Shown here: positions 1 to 7,141 of the stretch, one piece after another | Numbering within the stretch: position 1 is the stretch's first letter | Layout: every line of letters begins with the position of its first letter | Assembly (NCBI GenBank): GCA_031266495.1 | Contig: JAISAX010000225.1 | Location: forward strand, 1 to 26,270 | Source: Opitutaceae bacterium | Lineage (GTDB): Bacteria; Verrucomicrobiota; Verrucomicrobiae; Opitutales; Opitutaceae | Direction: 5' to 3' | Length of the DNA: 26,270 bases | Program-made: the position numbers and the translations under genes | The notes under the pieces: generated by a model | Told to the model about the DNA's origin: nothing | Seen by the model: the letters and a program-made list of their open reading frames with translations, nothing else | The model's database searches: none

Positions 1-1
1 T

Positions 2-595
2 CAGGAGCAGACGGCAGTGGAAACGGAAAGCACGGAACTGCGCAAACGGTGGGGGCGCGCCCTGGATTCGTTGCGGGAGAGTTTGCGCGTGAAGCGGCGC
101 ACGCTGGAATTTTGCCGCGAACAGGGACGCTGGACGGCTGACGGATACTTCTCCGTGCGGGCAAAGGCGCTCGCCGGCGATGACGGCAACAATCCGGCGA
201 TCCACGGACGCAGGCGCGACAGGGAACGCAAGCGGGACCGTACAAACACGACCGCCGCCGACTCGCCCAAAACGGATACGAAACAAGCGTCATACGCGCT
301 CTATCGGGCAGGGAAATCGCTGGAAGAGATCGCCAATGCACGGTCCCTGACGGTGAGCACGATTCAGGGGCACATGATCCCCTATATTGCCAACGGGGAG
401 GTCCCGTTGTCGGCGTTTGTTCCCGATGAGAAGGCCGAAAAAATCCGCGCCGCGCTTGCCGCCGCGTCAGCATCCGCCGCGCCCGGCAATGCGGGAGGGG
501 CGGGAGGGGCGGACGTTTCGATCAAGGACGTGAAAACTTCGCTCGGCGCGGATTTTTCCTATGCAGAAATCAACCTTGTGCGCGCCGCGCCCTGA
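2..595 (+). CDS. C-terminal part of a DNA helicase-type protein with an HTH_40 domain (5' partial)
   Basis: The frame is open from the first bases of the window to TGA at 593-595, so the gene begins upstream and only about 197 residues are visible. A GTG at 17 is in frame but is probably internal. The last ~100 residues carry a helix-turn-helix pattern (SYALYRAGKSLEEIANARSL, then TVSTIQGHMIPYIANGE) and end with a DFSYAEINLV-like stretch. This matches the HTH_40 (RQC-like) C-terminal domain that closes many RecQ- and PIF1-type helicases. The motor domain is outside the window, so RecQ and PIF1 types cannot be told apart. The part before the HTH is charged and low in complexity and looks like a linker. 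It converges on the oxidoreductase gene with only 12 bases between the stops. The family call is inferred from this domain alone. Confidence 0.72.
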   Translation, partial: QEQTAVETESTELRKRWGRALDSLRESLRVKRRTLEFCREQGRWTADGYFSVRAKALAGDDGNNPAIHGRRRDRERKRDRTNTTAADSPKTDTKQASYALYRAGKSLEEIANARSLTVSTIQGHMIPYIANGEVPLSAFVPDEKAEKIRAALAAASASAAPGNAGGAGGADVSIKDVKTSLGADFSYAEINLVRAAP

Positions 596-607
596 CGTCG
601 CCCCGGG

Positions 608-1906
608 TCACTCAATCATCGCGCCGGTCGCCGCATCCGGGTGCGGTTTCACCAAATCCGCGTCGATGATGACGCCCGCCCGGCGCAGCATTTTCTGAAG
701 ATTTTTCAACGGAATGCGCCGCCGGTCCCCGATCCGCTCCCGAATCAACAACGCCGCCGCTGTTCCGCTGGCCTCGCCCGTCACCGCGCAGGCGCCGATG
801 GCGCGTGTGACATCAACCACCGTATGGTCGGATGAAATACACCGCCCGGCCACGAAAAGATTCGGGCAGTCGTCGGCGTGGATCGCGCGCAGGGGGATCG
901 GATACACCGGGCCCTTGCGCCTCCAGTCGCCCGTCATGCCCACGCAATCCTCCAGCCAAGTGTGCCGGTGGGCCTCCGCCAGCTCGAATCTGTTTTTCAG
1001 GCACCGCGTCACGCGAAACGTCGGGATCGAGGTCAACGCGAACGGATAAATCGCCGCCTCCGGCGACGCCTCCTGCTTCTTTGCCAGCCGCTCCAGCAGC
1101 AGCTTGCGCGAATCGATCACCTGGCGCGTCACGTCGCGATGATCCGTGCCGGAATAGAACGGCCCCGCCGCGTCATTTTTCCCCCCGTGCTCCTTGTCGT
1201 AGGGATTGGTCCACGAAACCAGCCGTACCCTGCCGTCATTGATTTCATAATACCATCCGCACAGCACATTGTGCCGATATGTCTCGACCGGACATCCGGC
1301 AAGGAACGCCACGTCGGCATCGCCGCTCGCATCGACAAAAACCTCCGCCGCGATCGCCAGCCGTCCGCTCTTGTTCTCCACGACCAGATGAGAAATCTCC
1401 TCTCCCCGTTTCAGCACCTGGCAGACGCGTGTGTCATACATGATCGTCACGCCCTCCGCCTCCAGAATGCGCTCCATTTCCATTTGAAACGCATAAGGAT
1501 TGAAGCTCGTCATGTAGCGTTTTTTCTCCCGCCCCTCCGGCCCAGTTCCCGCCCTCCAGCAATCCGGCACAGGGACAAAGCCGGCGGCCGGCAAGCCATT
1601 GCCCCGCAACTCCGTCACCGAGCGCAGCAACAACTCCTCGGCAATGCCACCCATCACCTGCCGACCGTATCCATCGCACAAGGGCAGATATTTGACGACA
1701 TGCCCCAGCGTGGCCAGTCCTCCGAGGCCGAACTGCCTCTCGATCAGCACCACCCGCATACCCTGGCGGACCGCGGCCAGAGCCGCCGCCACGCCGGCGA
1801 TGCCGCCCCCCGCCACGGCCACGTCACAAGTGAGCTCGACGGGAATGTGTCGCTCAGGTTCCACTACAAATGCGGCCTTGGCCGCCGGGAAGGATGCGGT
1901 TGTCAT
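608..1906 (-). CDS. FAD-dependent oxidoreductase (FAD_oxidored, PF12831-like)
   Basis: A 432-residue flavoprotein. Near the N-terminus it has a dinucleotide-binding Rossmann motif, CDVAVAGGGIAG (Gly33-Gly38), followed by an acidic residue (Glu56 in VVLIERQ) suited to bind the adenosine ribose. Close to the C-terminus is the second FAD contact, NLFVAGRCISSDHTVVDVTR followed by GACAVTGEA. This layout is typical of the FAD_oxidored family, whose members in Verrucomicrobia and Planctomycetes often sit in carbohydrate gene clusters. The substrate is unknown. The frame stays open 33 codons further upstream, but that part overlaps the IclR gene and the Rossmann fold starts normally after Met at 1906, so I chose that ATG. 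It overlaps the regulator's TGA (ATGA, 1903-1906), which suggests translational coupling. There is no clear Shine-Dalgarno before the ATG and no signal peptide, so it is probably cytoplasmic. Confidence 0.88.
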   Translation of the reverse strand: MTTASFPAAKAAFVVEPERHIPVELTCDVAVAGGGIAGVAAALAAVRQGMRVVLIERQFGLGGLATLGHVVKYLPLCDGYGRQVMGGIAEELLLRSVTELRGNGLPAAGFVPVPDCWRAGTGPEGREKKRYMTSFNPYAFQMEMERILEAEGVTIMYDTRVCQVLKRGEEISHLVVENKSGRLAIAAEVFVDASGDADVAFLAGCPVETYRHNVLCGWYYEINDGRVRLVSWTNPYDKEHGGKNDAAGPFYSGTDHRDVTRQVIDSRKLLLERLAKKQEASPEAAIYPFALTSIPTFRVTRCLKNRFELAEAHRHTWLEDCVGMTGDWRRKGPVYPIPLRAIHADDCPNLFVAGRCISSDHTVVDVTRAIGACAVTGEASGTAAALLIRERIGDRRRIPLKNLQKMLRRAGVIIDADLVKPHPDAATGAMIE

Positions 1907-2670
1907 GAGGATAAATTCCGGGTGATGGATTCGCCTGTCTTTCGGGACGCGCGGACAAGCTCTTTTTTCCGTCGTGCCAGACCGTTGCGTTCGCGCAGGT
2001 TCCACTGGACGGTCAGCGCCGCGGCCAGTCCGCCTCCGGGACGGAGAACAGGCAGCGCAAGTTTAAGCCGCAACGGAGAGCTTTCCGGCATCAGATAAAA
2101 ACCGTTTTCCCGCAGGTCCGCCAAAGCCGCCTCAAACGCGGACCGGCTTTCCCAGAACCGCAATCCGTAAGCTTCGAACGGATACCTGGCTTCGTGGGCC
2201 TCGCGCACCTCCTGCGGCCAGAATGCCAGATGCGCCAGACCACCTGCCGAAACGTAGGGAGGCAGCACGTGATTGACCTCCTCGCGCACCACGATGGCAT
2301 CCGCCGGGACATGGGCGCGCACCACCACGCTGTCCCCGATGTATTCGGAAAAATAGAGCATCACGCCCGGCAATTCCTGCGCCAGGTTTTTCATCTGCTC
2401 ATAAACCACCTGATAAAAGCGATCCCGCCGTTGCCCTTCGGCCAGTTGCAGCCACTTCTCGCCGGTCACGTAACGCGCGGGGTTTTCCTGCCGCCGCACA
2501 TAACCGCAATCCACCAACGTGTGCACCAAATGATATGCCGCCGGAGGAGAACACCCGATCACCGCCGCCAACTCCTTGAGCGACATGCCTTCCTTGCGCT
2601 GCGAAATCGCCTCAAAGAGCGCAAGGCCGCGCTGGAGAGACTGCACAGGTTTGAATGCTCGATTAACCAT
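1903..2670 (-). CDS. IclR-family transcriptional regulator
   Basis: A 255-residue protein of normal length for the IclR family. It has an N-terminal winged helix-turn-helix (about residues 9-65: SLQRGLALFEAISQ, then MSLKELAAVIGCSPPAAYHLVHTLVDCGYV). The C-terminal effector-binding region includes YVSAGGLAHLAFWP and RENGFYLMPESSPLRLKLALPVL. IclR proteins bind small molecules, often sugar or aromatic catabolites, and repress or activate neighbouring catabolic genes. Here the obvious target is its own transcript, which continues into the FAD oxidoreductase through a 4-base stop/start overlap. The start at 2670 is the first ATG after a very AT-rich stretch, and the HTH begins at the usual distance from it. 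The ligand cannot be told from the sequence. Confidence 0.93.
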   Translation of the reverse strand: MVNRAFKPVQSLQRGLALFEAISQRKEGMSLKELAAVIGCSPPAAYHLVHTLVDCGYVRRQENPARYVTGEKWLQLAEGQRRDRFYQVVYEQMKNLAQELPGVMLYFSEYIGDSVVVRAHVPADAIVVREEVNHVLPPYVSAGGLAHLAFWPQEVREAHEARYPFEAYGLRFWESRSAFEAALADLRENGFYLMPESSPLRLKLALPVLRPGGGLAAALTVQWNLRERNGLARRKKELVRASRKTGESITRNLSS

Positions 2671-2708
2671 AAGTTAATTTTTATTAAATTATAGTTAAAC
2701 GAAAATAG
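2664..2708 (-). promoter_or_regulatory. AT-rich promoter/operator region of the IclR gene
   Basis: About 40 bases of almost pure A/T in an otherwise GC-rich window, directly before the IclR start. On the minus strand there is a perfect TATAAT at 2693-2688, about 17 bases before the ATG. GTTTAAC and GTTAA-type words recur around it (2700-2694, 2678-2673, 2668-2663) and could be arms of an autoregulatory operator. The only exact TTGACA (2727-2722) is 28 bases from this -10, which is too far for a standard promoter. The -35 is therefore unresolved. Confidence 0.4.
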
Positions 2709-2798
2709 TTCAGGTAACGCATGTCAATGCTGGAGGCAATCACCTGCCGGATGTCTGAAAAACGGATGTTATGCAGCCGAGGATTTTTGAAGTCGAGC

Positions 2799-2972
2799 CG
2801 GTCCGGTCCAGGGAGAGTACGCGTCTCGCGTGCTGTGTTCGGATCGATTTAAATCGAGACCTGTCGATGCATGTCGAAGCCTGTCGAAACCAGTCGGACT
2901 GGACCGGTTTGACAGCCAAGGCCTGGGCGAGACGCCCAGGCCGGCACGCGAGACGCGTGCGCTCCCCGGACC
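2799..2972. repeat. REP/MITE-like cluster of hairpins in a gene-free stretch
   Basis: The interval 2701-3092 holds no gene I can support. Within it is a nest of inverted repeats. CCGGTCCAG (2803-2811) is mirrored by CTGGACCGG (2899-2907). A 14-bp palindrome lies at 2844-2857 (centre TTTAAA). CCAGTC-G-GACTGG lies at 2890-2902. A hairpin has ten-base arms GGCCTGGGCG (2920-2929) and CGCCCAGGCC (2933-2942) around the loop AGA. A second hairpin has arms GCACGCG (2944-2950) and CGCGTGC (2954-2960), also with loop AGA. The short hairpin ACGCG-TCT-CGCGT at 2819-2831 is the inverse of the last one. TGTCGA recurs three times at 2862-2887. This resembles dispersed palindromic elements; a family across the genome is inferred, not seen. 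Confidence 0.55.
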
Positions 2973-3092
2973 AGCGTTAGCGTGTGCCCTCGTTCTCCTG
3001 ATCAAAAAAGTGCCAATCGCATCAATCCCGGCCAAAGACAGGAACGACAGGATTTGTTTTAATCGGAACACGTGCCACACTCGCCCTTCATC

Positions 3093-4460
3093 ATGTCCAC
3101 CACTCCCACCACTCCCACCACTCCCGCCACTCCCGCCACTCCCGCGACTCCCGCCCCCCTCCTCCATCCCGTCCCGGATCGCTGGAGCCTGCACAGTTAC
3201 TACACGCTTTGTCCCTACGCGCCCGACGGCTCCGACCGCCTGCTCGTTTCCGGGGCCGACCTCGCCACCCGCACCGGCGAAATCATCATCCTCGGCCCCG
3301 CCAACGCCGATGGCTGCCGCGCCATCGAAACCCGCTTTCCCGCCGGTCCGGTCAACACTGCGTACTGGCATACCGGGTACTGGCAGACGTGGTCGCCCGA
3401 TGCCCGCGCCATTTATTTCCAAGGCGGCTCGCTGACTTCCCCGCGTATCCGCCGCCACGACCTCGCCACCGGCGTCACCACCGAAATCGGGGGCGACATG
3501 GAAGGCGCTCCCCCCGACGGCGAACCCATCCTCTCCGGCCTTCTCGGCATGCTCTACGCCGCCGGCTACGGCGACGGTCGTTACAAACCGGATACCGCTC
3601 CCGTTCCCTTCCAGGCCCGCGACCGCCACGGGCTCTTCGAATACCGTTTCCCCGACTCTCCTGGCCCCGGCCTCTGGACTCCGGGCTCCAAACCGGGCGA
3701 AGCCCGCCTTCGCCTGAGCATCAACGACGTCCTGCAAAAACTTCCCGCCGCCACCCGCGACCGCATCCGCGCCACCGACCGCGAACTCGCCGCCCGCCTT
3801 GACGCCCGGTTCGCCTCCCGCCCTGCCTCCCTCCTCGCCTCCCGCCCTGGCGCGGACGAGGCCGCCACGCTCATGCTCTACTGCGTCCGCTGGACGCGCG
3901 ACGCCCGCCGTTTTCTCTTCTTTTTCGGCAACCACTGCGTCGTGAAGGAGCGCGGCGAACCCAAGCTCACGTACATTCTCACGGCAGACCGTTCGCTCGA
4001 CGAAATCCACATCGCGCTCGATTTCAGCTACGAACGCCGCGGCGTCCACTGGAGCTGGCAGCCTGACGGCGATCACCTCATCGGTTACGGTCCCGATCCG
4101 GCGGATCCCGGTCGCCAGTGCCTCGCCGAAGTCCGTTACGACGGCACCGGCTACCGCAAGCTTAGCGACCACGCCAGCGGCGGCCACCCGAGTGTCAGCC
4201 CGCTCGATCCCGACCTCATTGTCACCGACGAAGGCACGGCGACCGGCGGAGCGGTTCTCTTCATCTCCCGACGCACCGGCCAGACGATCCGCCGCATCGA
4301 GCTGCCCAAATTCATCGGCGACCGCGAGCCGCCCGGTCGCAACCCGCTGCGCATCTGCCACCATCCCGTTTTCAATCACCGGGGTGACAAAGTGCTCATC
4401 AACACCCTGCCGGACGCGAATGCCGTTCTGGCCGAAATCACGCCGCCCGTCCTCAACTGA
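3093..4460 (+). CDS. Beta-propeller protein, TolB/oligogalacturonate-lyase-like
   Basis: A 455-residue protein with blade-like repeats: WQTWSPDARAIYFQGG, VRWTRDARRFLFFFGNH, VHWSWQPDGDHLIGYG, HPSVSPLDPDLIVTD and HPVFNHRGDKVLINT. These 'W/H-x-x-SPDG-x-x-[LIV]' strands are typical of six- or seven-bladed propellers of the TolB and oligogalacturonate lyase (PF14583) type. The spaced His residues (HPS, HHPVFNH) recall the metal-binding histidines of that lyase family, but I cannot confirm catalysis. There is no signal peptide. The start is uncertain: ATG 3093 is followed by six tandem 9-bp units coding TTP/ATP triplets, so the fold starts only near residue 25. An in-frame GTG lies at 3072. The esterase ATG begins two bases after this stop, so the two are almost certainly co-transcribed. 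A role in breakdown of acetylated plant polysaccharide is inferred only. Confidence 0.75.
   Translation: MSTTPTTPTTPATPATPATPAPLLHPVPDRWSLHSYYTLCPYAPDGSDRLLVSGADLATRTGEIIILGPANADGCRAIETRFPAGPVNTAYWHTGYWQTWSPDARAIYFQGGSLTSPRIRRHDLATGVTTEIGGDMEGAPPDGEPILSGLLGMLYAAGYGDGRYKPDTAPVPFQARDRHGLFEYRFPDSPGPGLWTPGSKPGEARLRLSINDVLQKLPAATRDRIRATDRELAARLDARFASRPASLLASRPGADEAATLMLYCVRWTRDARRFLFFFGNHCVVKERGEPKLTYILTADRSLDEIHIALDFSYERRGVHWSWQPDGDHLIGYGPDPADPGRQCLAEVRYDGTGYRKLSDHASGGHPSVSPLDPDLIVTDEGTATGGAVLFISRRTGQTIRRIELPKFIGDREPPGRNPLRICHHPVFNHRGDKVLINTLPDANAVLAEITPPVLN
3099..3152 (+). repeat. Six tandem 9-bp units in the start of the propeller gene
   Basis: Six consecutive 9-base units (three ACCACTCCC, two GCCACTCCC, one GCGACTCCC) run from 3099 to 3152. 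They encode TTP-TTP-TTP-ATP-ATP-ATP just after the start codon. The unit is three codons long, so copy-number change would alter linker length without shifting the frame. Confidence 0.85.
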
Positions 4461-4462
4461 CC

Positions 4463-5362
4463 ATGTCATCACCCCGCCTTCGCATTGCCCGACTGCTCTC
4501 CGGTTTTCTCGTTGTGGCTCTCCTCCCATGCCTCCCATGCGCCGGTGCGGCCAATTCCGACAATCCGGACTCTCTCCGCGTCTATAAAACGGCAGGAGAT
4601 CTTCAGTTATTCCTTCACCTGTTCGAACCCGTTCCAGCCATCGACGGCGAGCGTCCCTGCGTAGTGCTCATTCACAGCGGCGGCTGGGTTGGCAACAGTC
4701 CGAAAAGCTACTACCGGATCGCCCGTTCGCTGCGCGACATGGGCATTGTCGTCGCCTGCTTGCAATACCGCCTCGCCAAGCCGCCCGTAACCGTTCGAGA
4801 CGCGGTGGATGACACACATGATGCCATGCGCTACCTGCGCACCCATGCCGCGGAATTGCGCATCGATCCCGCCCGCATCGTGGCCTGCGGCGGTTCCGCC
4901 GGCGGACACCTCGCCGCCGGCCTCGCCCTGTTTCCCGACGCCACAAACGCCCCCGTCCCGCCCCCCGCCGCGCTCATTCTTTTCAATCCCGTCATCGACA
5001 CCTCGCCTGCCGGCTATGGCAATAAAAAGCTCGGCGCGAACTGGAGGGAATTGTCGCCGCTCCATCAAGTGCGCCCCGGCGTGCCTCCCGCCCTGCTTTT
5101 CCACGGCACCGCCGACCGCACCACACCCTTTGCCGGTGCGGCGGCTTTCCATCGGGCTATGCTGGAAAACGGCAACGAATGTGAATTTCACCCCCACGAA
5201 GGCGGCGACCACGGCTACTATCGCAAGCAACCGCTCTACGACGAAACCATGGAAATTATTCGCCGCTTCTGCGTTGAGCGCGGTCTGCTGTCCATTCCAC
5301 ATTCCGAAATCCGCACTCCCGCACTCCGCATTCCACCAAATGAGCTTCTGGACCTGGATTGA
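4463..5362 (+). CDS. Exported alpha/beta hydrolase (acetyl-esterase/lipase-like)
   Basis: A 299-residue hydrolase. It begins with an apparent Sec signal peptide: basic RLRIAR, hydrophobic LLSGFLVVALLPCLP, then AGAAN near residue 30. The catalytic set is visible: oxyanion-hole motif HSGGW (71-75), nucleophile Ser145 in GGSAGG, Asp218 in HGTADRTTPF and His250 in GGDHGYY. This is the layout of the bacterial acetyl-esterase/BD-FAE branch, which de-esterifies polysaccharides or small acyl esters outside the cytoplasm. The gene starts two bases after the propeller stop and ends inside or just before the acetyltransferase gene, so the three form one unit. The C-terminal tail after residue ~275 is encoded by a low-complexity word repeat (5291-5334) and is probably not part of the fold. 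Confidence 0.87.
   Translation: MSSPRLRIARLLSGFLVVALLPCLPCAGAANSDNPDSLRVYKTAGDLQLFLHLFEPVPAIDGERPCVVLIHSGGWVGNSPKSYYRIARSLRDMGIVVACLQYRLAKPPVTVRDAVDDTHDAMRYLRTHAAELRIDPARIVACGGSAGGHLAAGLALFPDATNAPVPPPAALILFNPVIDTSPAGYGNKKLGANWRELSPLHQVRPGVPPALLFHGTADRTTPFAGAAAFHRAMLENGNECEFHPHEGGDHGYYRKQPLYDETMEIIRRFCVERGLLSIPHSEIRTPALRIPPNELLDLD
5291..5334 (+). repeat. Low-complexity 'attccgcact' word repeat in the 3' end of the esterase gene
   Basis: A run of short near-repeated words (CATTCCACATTCCG, CCGCACTCCCGCACTCCGCATTCC) that reads through in frame and adds the tail SIPHSEIRTPALRIP. It is similar in style, though not in sequence, to stretches at 18733-18764 and 21353-21391. Confidence 0.6.
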
Positions 5363-5375
5363 TGGCGGCGAAAGC

Positions 5376-5939
5376 ATGCCGGCCAACCGAACCTGGCGGC
5401 AGCGCCTCGCTCTCCGCTTCGGCCATCACCTGGCTGTCCGCCACGGCAACGTCTTCATCGACCCCACCGCGCGCATCAGCCCCGATGCGCGCATCCATCC
5501 GCGCGCCGGCGAACTCCGCATCGGCGCGCGCTGCACAGTCGGCCCCGGCGTCATCCTGCAAGGCAACGTCACTCTCGGCGACGACTCCTCCATCCAGGCC
5601 GGCAGCATCATCATCGGCTACGGCAACCGCGAGGACCGCGCCGGCCAGATCACCATCGGCAACAAGGTCCGTATCGCCCCCTTCGTGCAGATGATCGCCG
5701 GCAACCACAATTTCGACGACATCACCCGTCCCATCCACGACCAGGGGGTGACGCCTGCCCCGATCACTGTCGAGGACGATTGCTGGATCGCCGGACGCAC
5801 CGTGCTCACGTCCGGCGTCACCGTCCACACCGGCGCCGTCGTCGCCGCCGGTGCGGTTGTCACGAAGGACGTCCCGGCCCGCGCCATCGTCGGCGGCATC
5901 CCGGCCAGGGTCATCCGCCTGCGCGGCCCGGCGTCGTAG
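5376..5939 (+). CDS. Hexapeptide-repeat (left-handed beta-helix) acyltransferase
   Basis: A 187-residue protein built of [LIV]-G-x4 hexapeptide turns (ISPDARIHPRAGELRIGARCTVG, VILQGNVTLGDDSSIQAG, ITIGNKVRIAPFVQMIAG, ITVEDDCWIAGRTVLTSGVTVHTGAVVAAGAVVTKDVPARAIVGGIPARVI). The conserved NHNFDD segment supplies the probable catalytic His111. These features are those of maltose/galactoside/WbbJ-type O-acetyltransferases, which use acetyl-CoA in the cytoplasm; the acceptor is unknown. The ATG at 5376 lies 13 bases after the esterase stop. An in-frame ATG at 5340 would add 12 residues (MSFWTWIDGGES) and overlap the esterase; I cannot exclude it. The 3' end overlaps the convergent LacI-type gene by 29 bp (5911-5939). 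Confidence 0.88.
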   Translation: MPANRTWRQRLALRFGHHLAVRHGNVFIDPTARISPDARIHPRAGELRIGARCTVGPGVILQGNVTLGDDSSIQAGSIIIGYGNREDRAGQITIGNKVRIAPFVQMIAGNHNFDDITRPIHDQGVTPAPITVEDDCWIAGRTVLTSGVTVHTGAVVAAGAVVTKDVPARAIVGGIPARVIRLRGPAS

Positions 5940-6984
5940 CAGAGCGGATACACTGCCCCTCTCTTGCTTCCCGCCAGACACCCTCGGCAAATACCGTCGT
6001 TGCGATATCCGGCAGTCCGCGCTCGTTGTGCAGGATCTGCGCCGACAACGCATCCACGACCAGTTCCCCGCAGCGCTCATGTTGCTGGTCGATCCCGCAC
6101 TCGTTCTCATCGGGTCCCAGGTCGAGTCCGACCAACAACGGCTCCCGCCCGTTTTTATTTGTCCAGCCTCTCAAACTCGCCGGCCAGCGCTCCGTGAGCG
6201 TGAGCACCGCTTCCGGTTGCTCACGCTCCAACCATTCACGAACATTGTCGGCATTCCAACGCGTTTCCTCGATTAGCAACGGCTCCAGCCGATGCTGTTT
6301 CGCGCGAAGTCGCTGCAACGCCAGCCAGGTTCCCGACCAGCCAAAATTCACTCGCATATCCATGCCTTTCTGCAACGCGAATCCGATGCGCCGCAAGCCC
6401 TTCCGCCGACACATACGCATGGCCAACTGTACTCCGTGCCCATGATTATGCGATACCCGGTACATCGCCGGACGCCGGGCGGACAACGCCACACCCACCA
6501 CCGCAAACCGCGCCCAATCCAGCTCCGCCCTCCACGCATGTTTTTCTGATGGACCCACAATCACGCCCAGTATCCCTCGCGTGGATAAAATATTGCTCAA
6601 TCTGCGGGGCGCCATGTCGGGGTCGGACATGCTGAACATTTCCATTGCGTACCCCAATTCCTTCGCCCGCCTTTCCGCTCCCTGATAGAACAGCCATTGC
6701 ATGTACCACGATTTCCTCTCCGGCGGTTTCACATGATACAAATATGCCAGCGTCGCCTTGTATCGCTGGCTCCCCGCGGAACGCATCTGTTGCAAAAACG
6801 CCGCTGCCACGGGATTCGGCTTGTAGCCGAGTTCCGCTGCCCTCCGACATATTTCCTCCCGCGTTTTCGCATTCACCCGCGGGCTGTTGCGCAAGGCATC
6901 CGCCACGGTCGTTTTGCTCAGATCAAGGGCGGTAGCCAGCTCTCGAACGGTCATGGGAGGAGAAGAAAGCATGAATCCACTCAT
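5911..6984 (-). CDS. LacI/GalR-family transcriptional regulator
   Basis: A 357-residue regulator. The N-terminus has the LacI helix-turn-helix and hinge: TVRELATALDLSKTTVADAL, then NSPRVNAKTREEICRRAAELGYKPNPVA. The rest is a periplasmic-binding-like domain, including RGILGVIVGPSE, RFAVVGVAL, HGVQLAMRMCRRKGLRRIGFAL, PEAVLTLTERW and PLLVGLDLGPDE. Such proteins bind a sugar and repress transport or hydrolase genes. Three in-frame ATGs are possible (6984, 6972, 6954). I prefer 6984 because GGCGGAG lies four bases upstream of it, whereas the sequence before 6954 is pyrimidine-rich. It is divergent from the PEP-CTERM gene, and a perfect palindrome between them (7014-7029) is the likely operator. 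The 3' end overlaps the acetyltransferase gene tail to tail. Confidence 0.92.
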   Translation of the reverse strand: MSGFMLSSPPMTVRELATALDLSKTTVADALRNSPRVNAKTREEICRRAAELGYKPNPVAAAFLQQMRSAGSQRYKATLAYLYHVKPPERKSWYMQWLFYQGAERRAKELGYAMEMFSMSDPDMAPRRLSNILSTRGILGVIVGPSEKHAWRAELDWARFAVVGVALSARRPAMYRVSHNHGHGVQLAMRMCRRKGLRRIGFALQKGMDMRVNFGWSGTWLALQRLRAKQHRLEPLLIEETRWNADNVREWLEREQPEAVLTLTERWPASLRGWTNKNGREPLLVGLDLGPDENECGIDQQHERCGELVVDALSAQILHNERGLPDIATTVFAEGVWREAREGQCIRSATTPGRAGG

Positions 6985-7013
6985 TCTACTCCGCCTCAAG
7001 CTATACAAACCAA

Positions 7014-7029
7014 TTCGGACGCGTCCGAA
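7014..7029. promoter_or_regulatory. Putative LacI-type operator, perfect 16-bp palindrome
   Basis: TTCGGACGCGTCCGAA is a perfect palindrome with a central CG, as in LacI/GalR/CcpA operators. It lies 30 bases upstream of the regulator's chosen start and 112 bases upstream of the divergent PEP-CTERM start. On the minus strand TATAGC (7005-7000) could be the regulator's -10, which would place the palindrome over its -35 and imply autorepression. Binding is inferred from symmetry and position. Confidence 0.7.
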
Positions 7030-7141
7030 ATCATCACACTTTCTCTTGATTTCCCCGCGAGTACATTTCGATTCGTCAAAACGATTTCCTCCCTGTTTTT
7101 GGCTCTCTCCAACCACAAGGCATCCAAACCTCATGCACATC

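Noticed and set aside
2688..2727. Complete sigma-70 promoter from TTGACA (2727-2722) to TATAAT (2693-2688)
   Set aside because: The spacer is 28 bases, far from the usual 16-18, so only the AT-rich region is reported.
2769..4538. Minus-strand open frame of 589 codons
   Set aside because: It is antisense to the propeller gene, rich in Gly/Ala/Val with no motif. It results from GC bias in the plus gene, and its N-terminal part reads through the 9-bp repeat as a Gly/Ser run.
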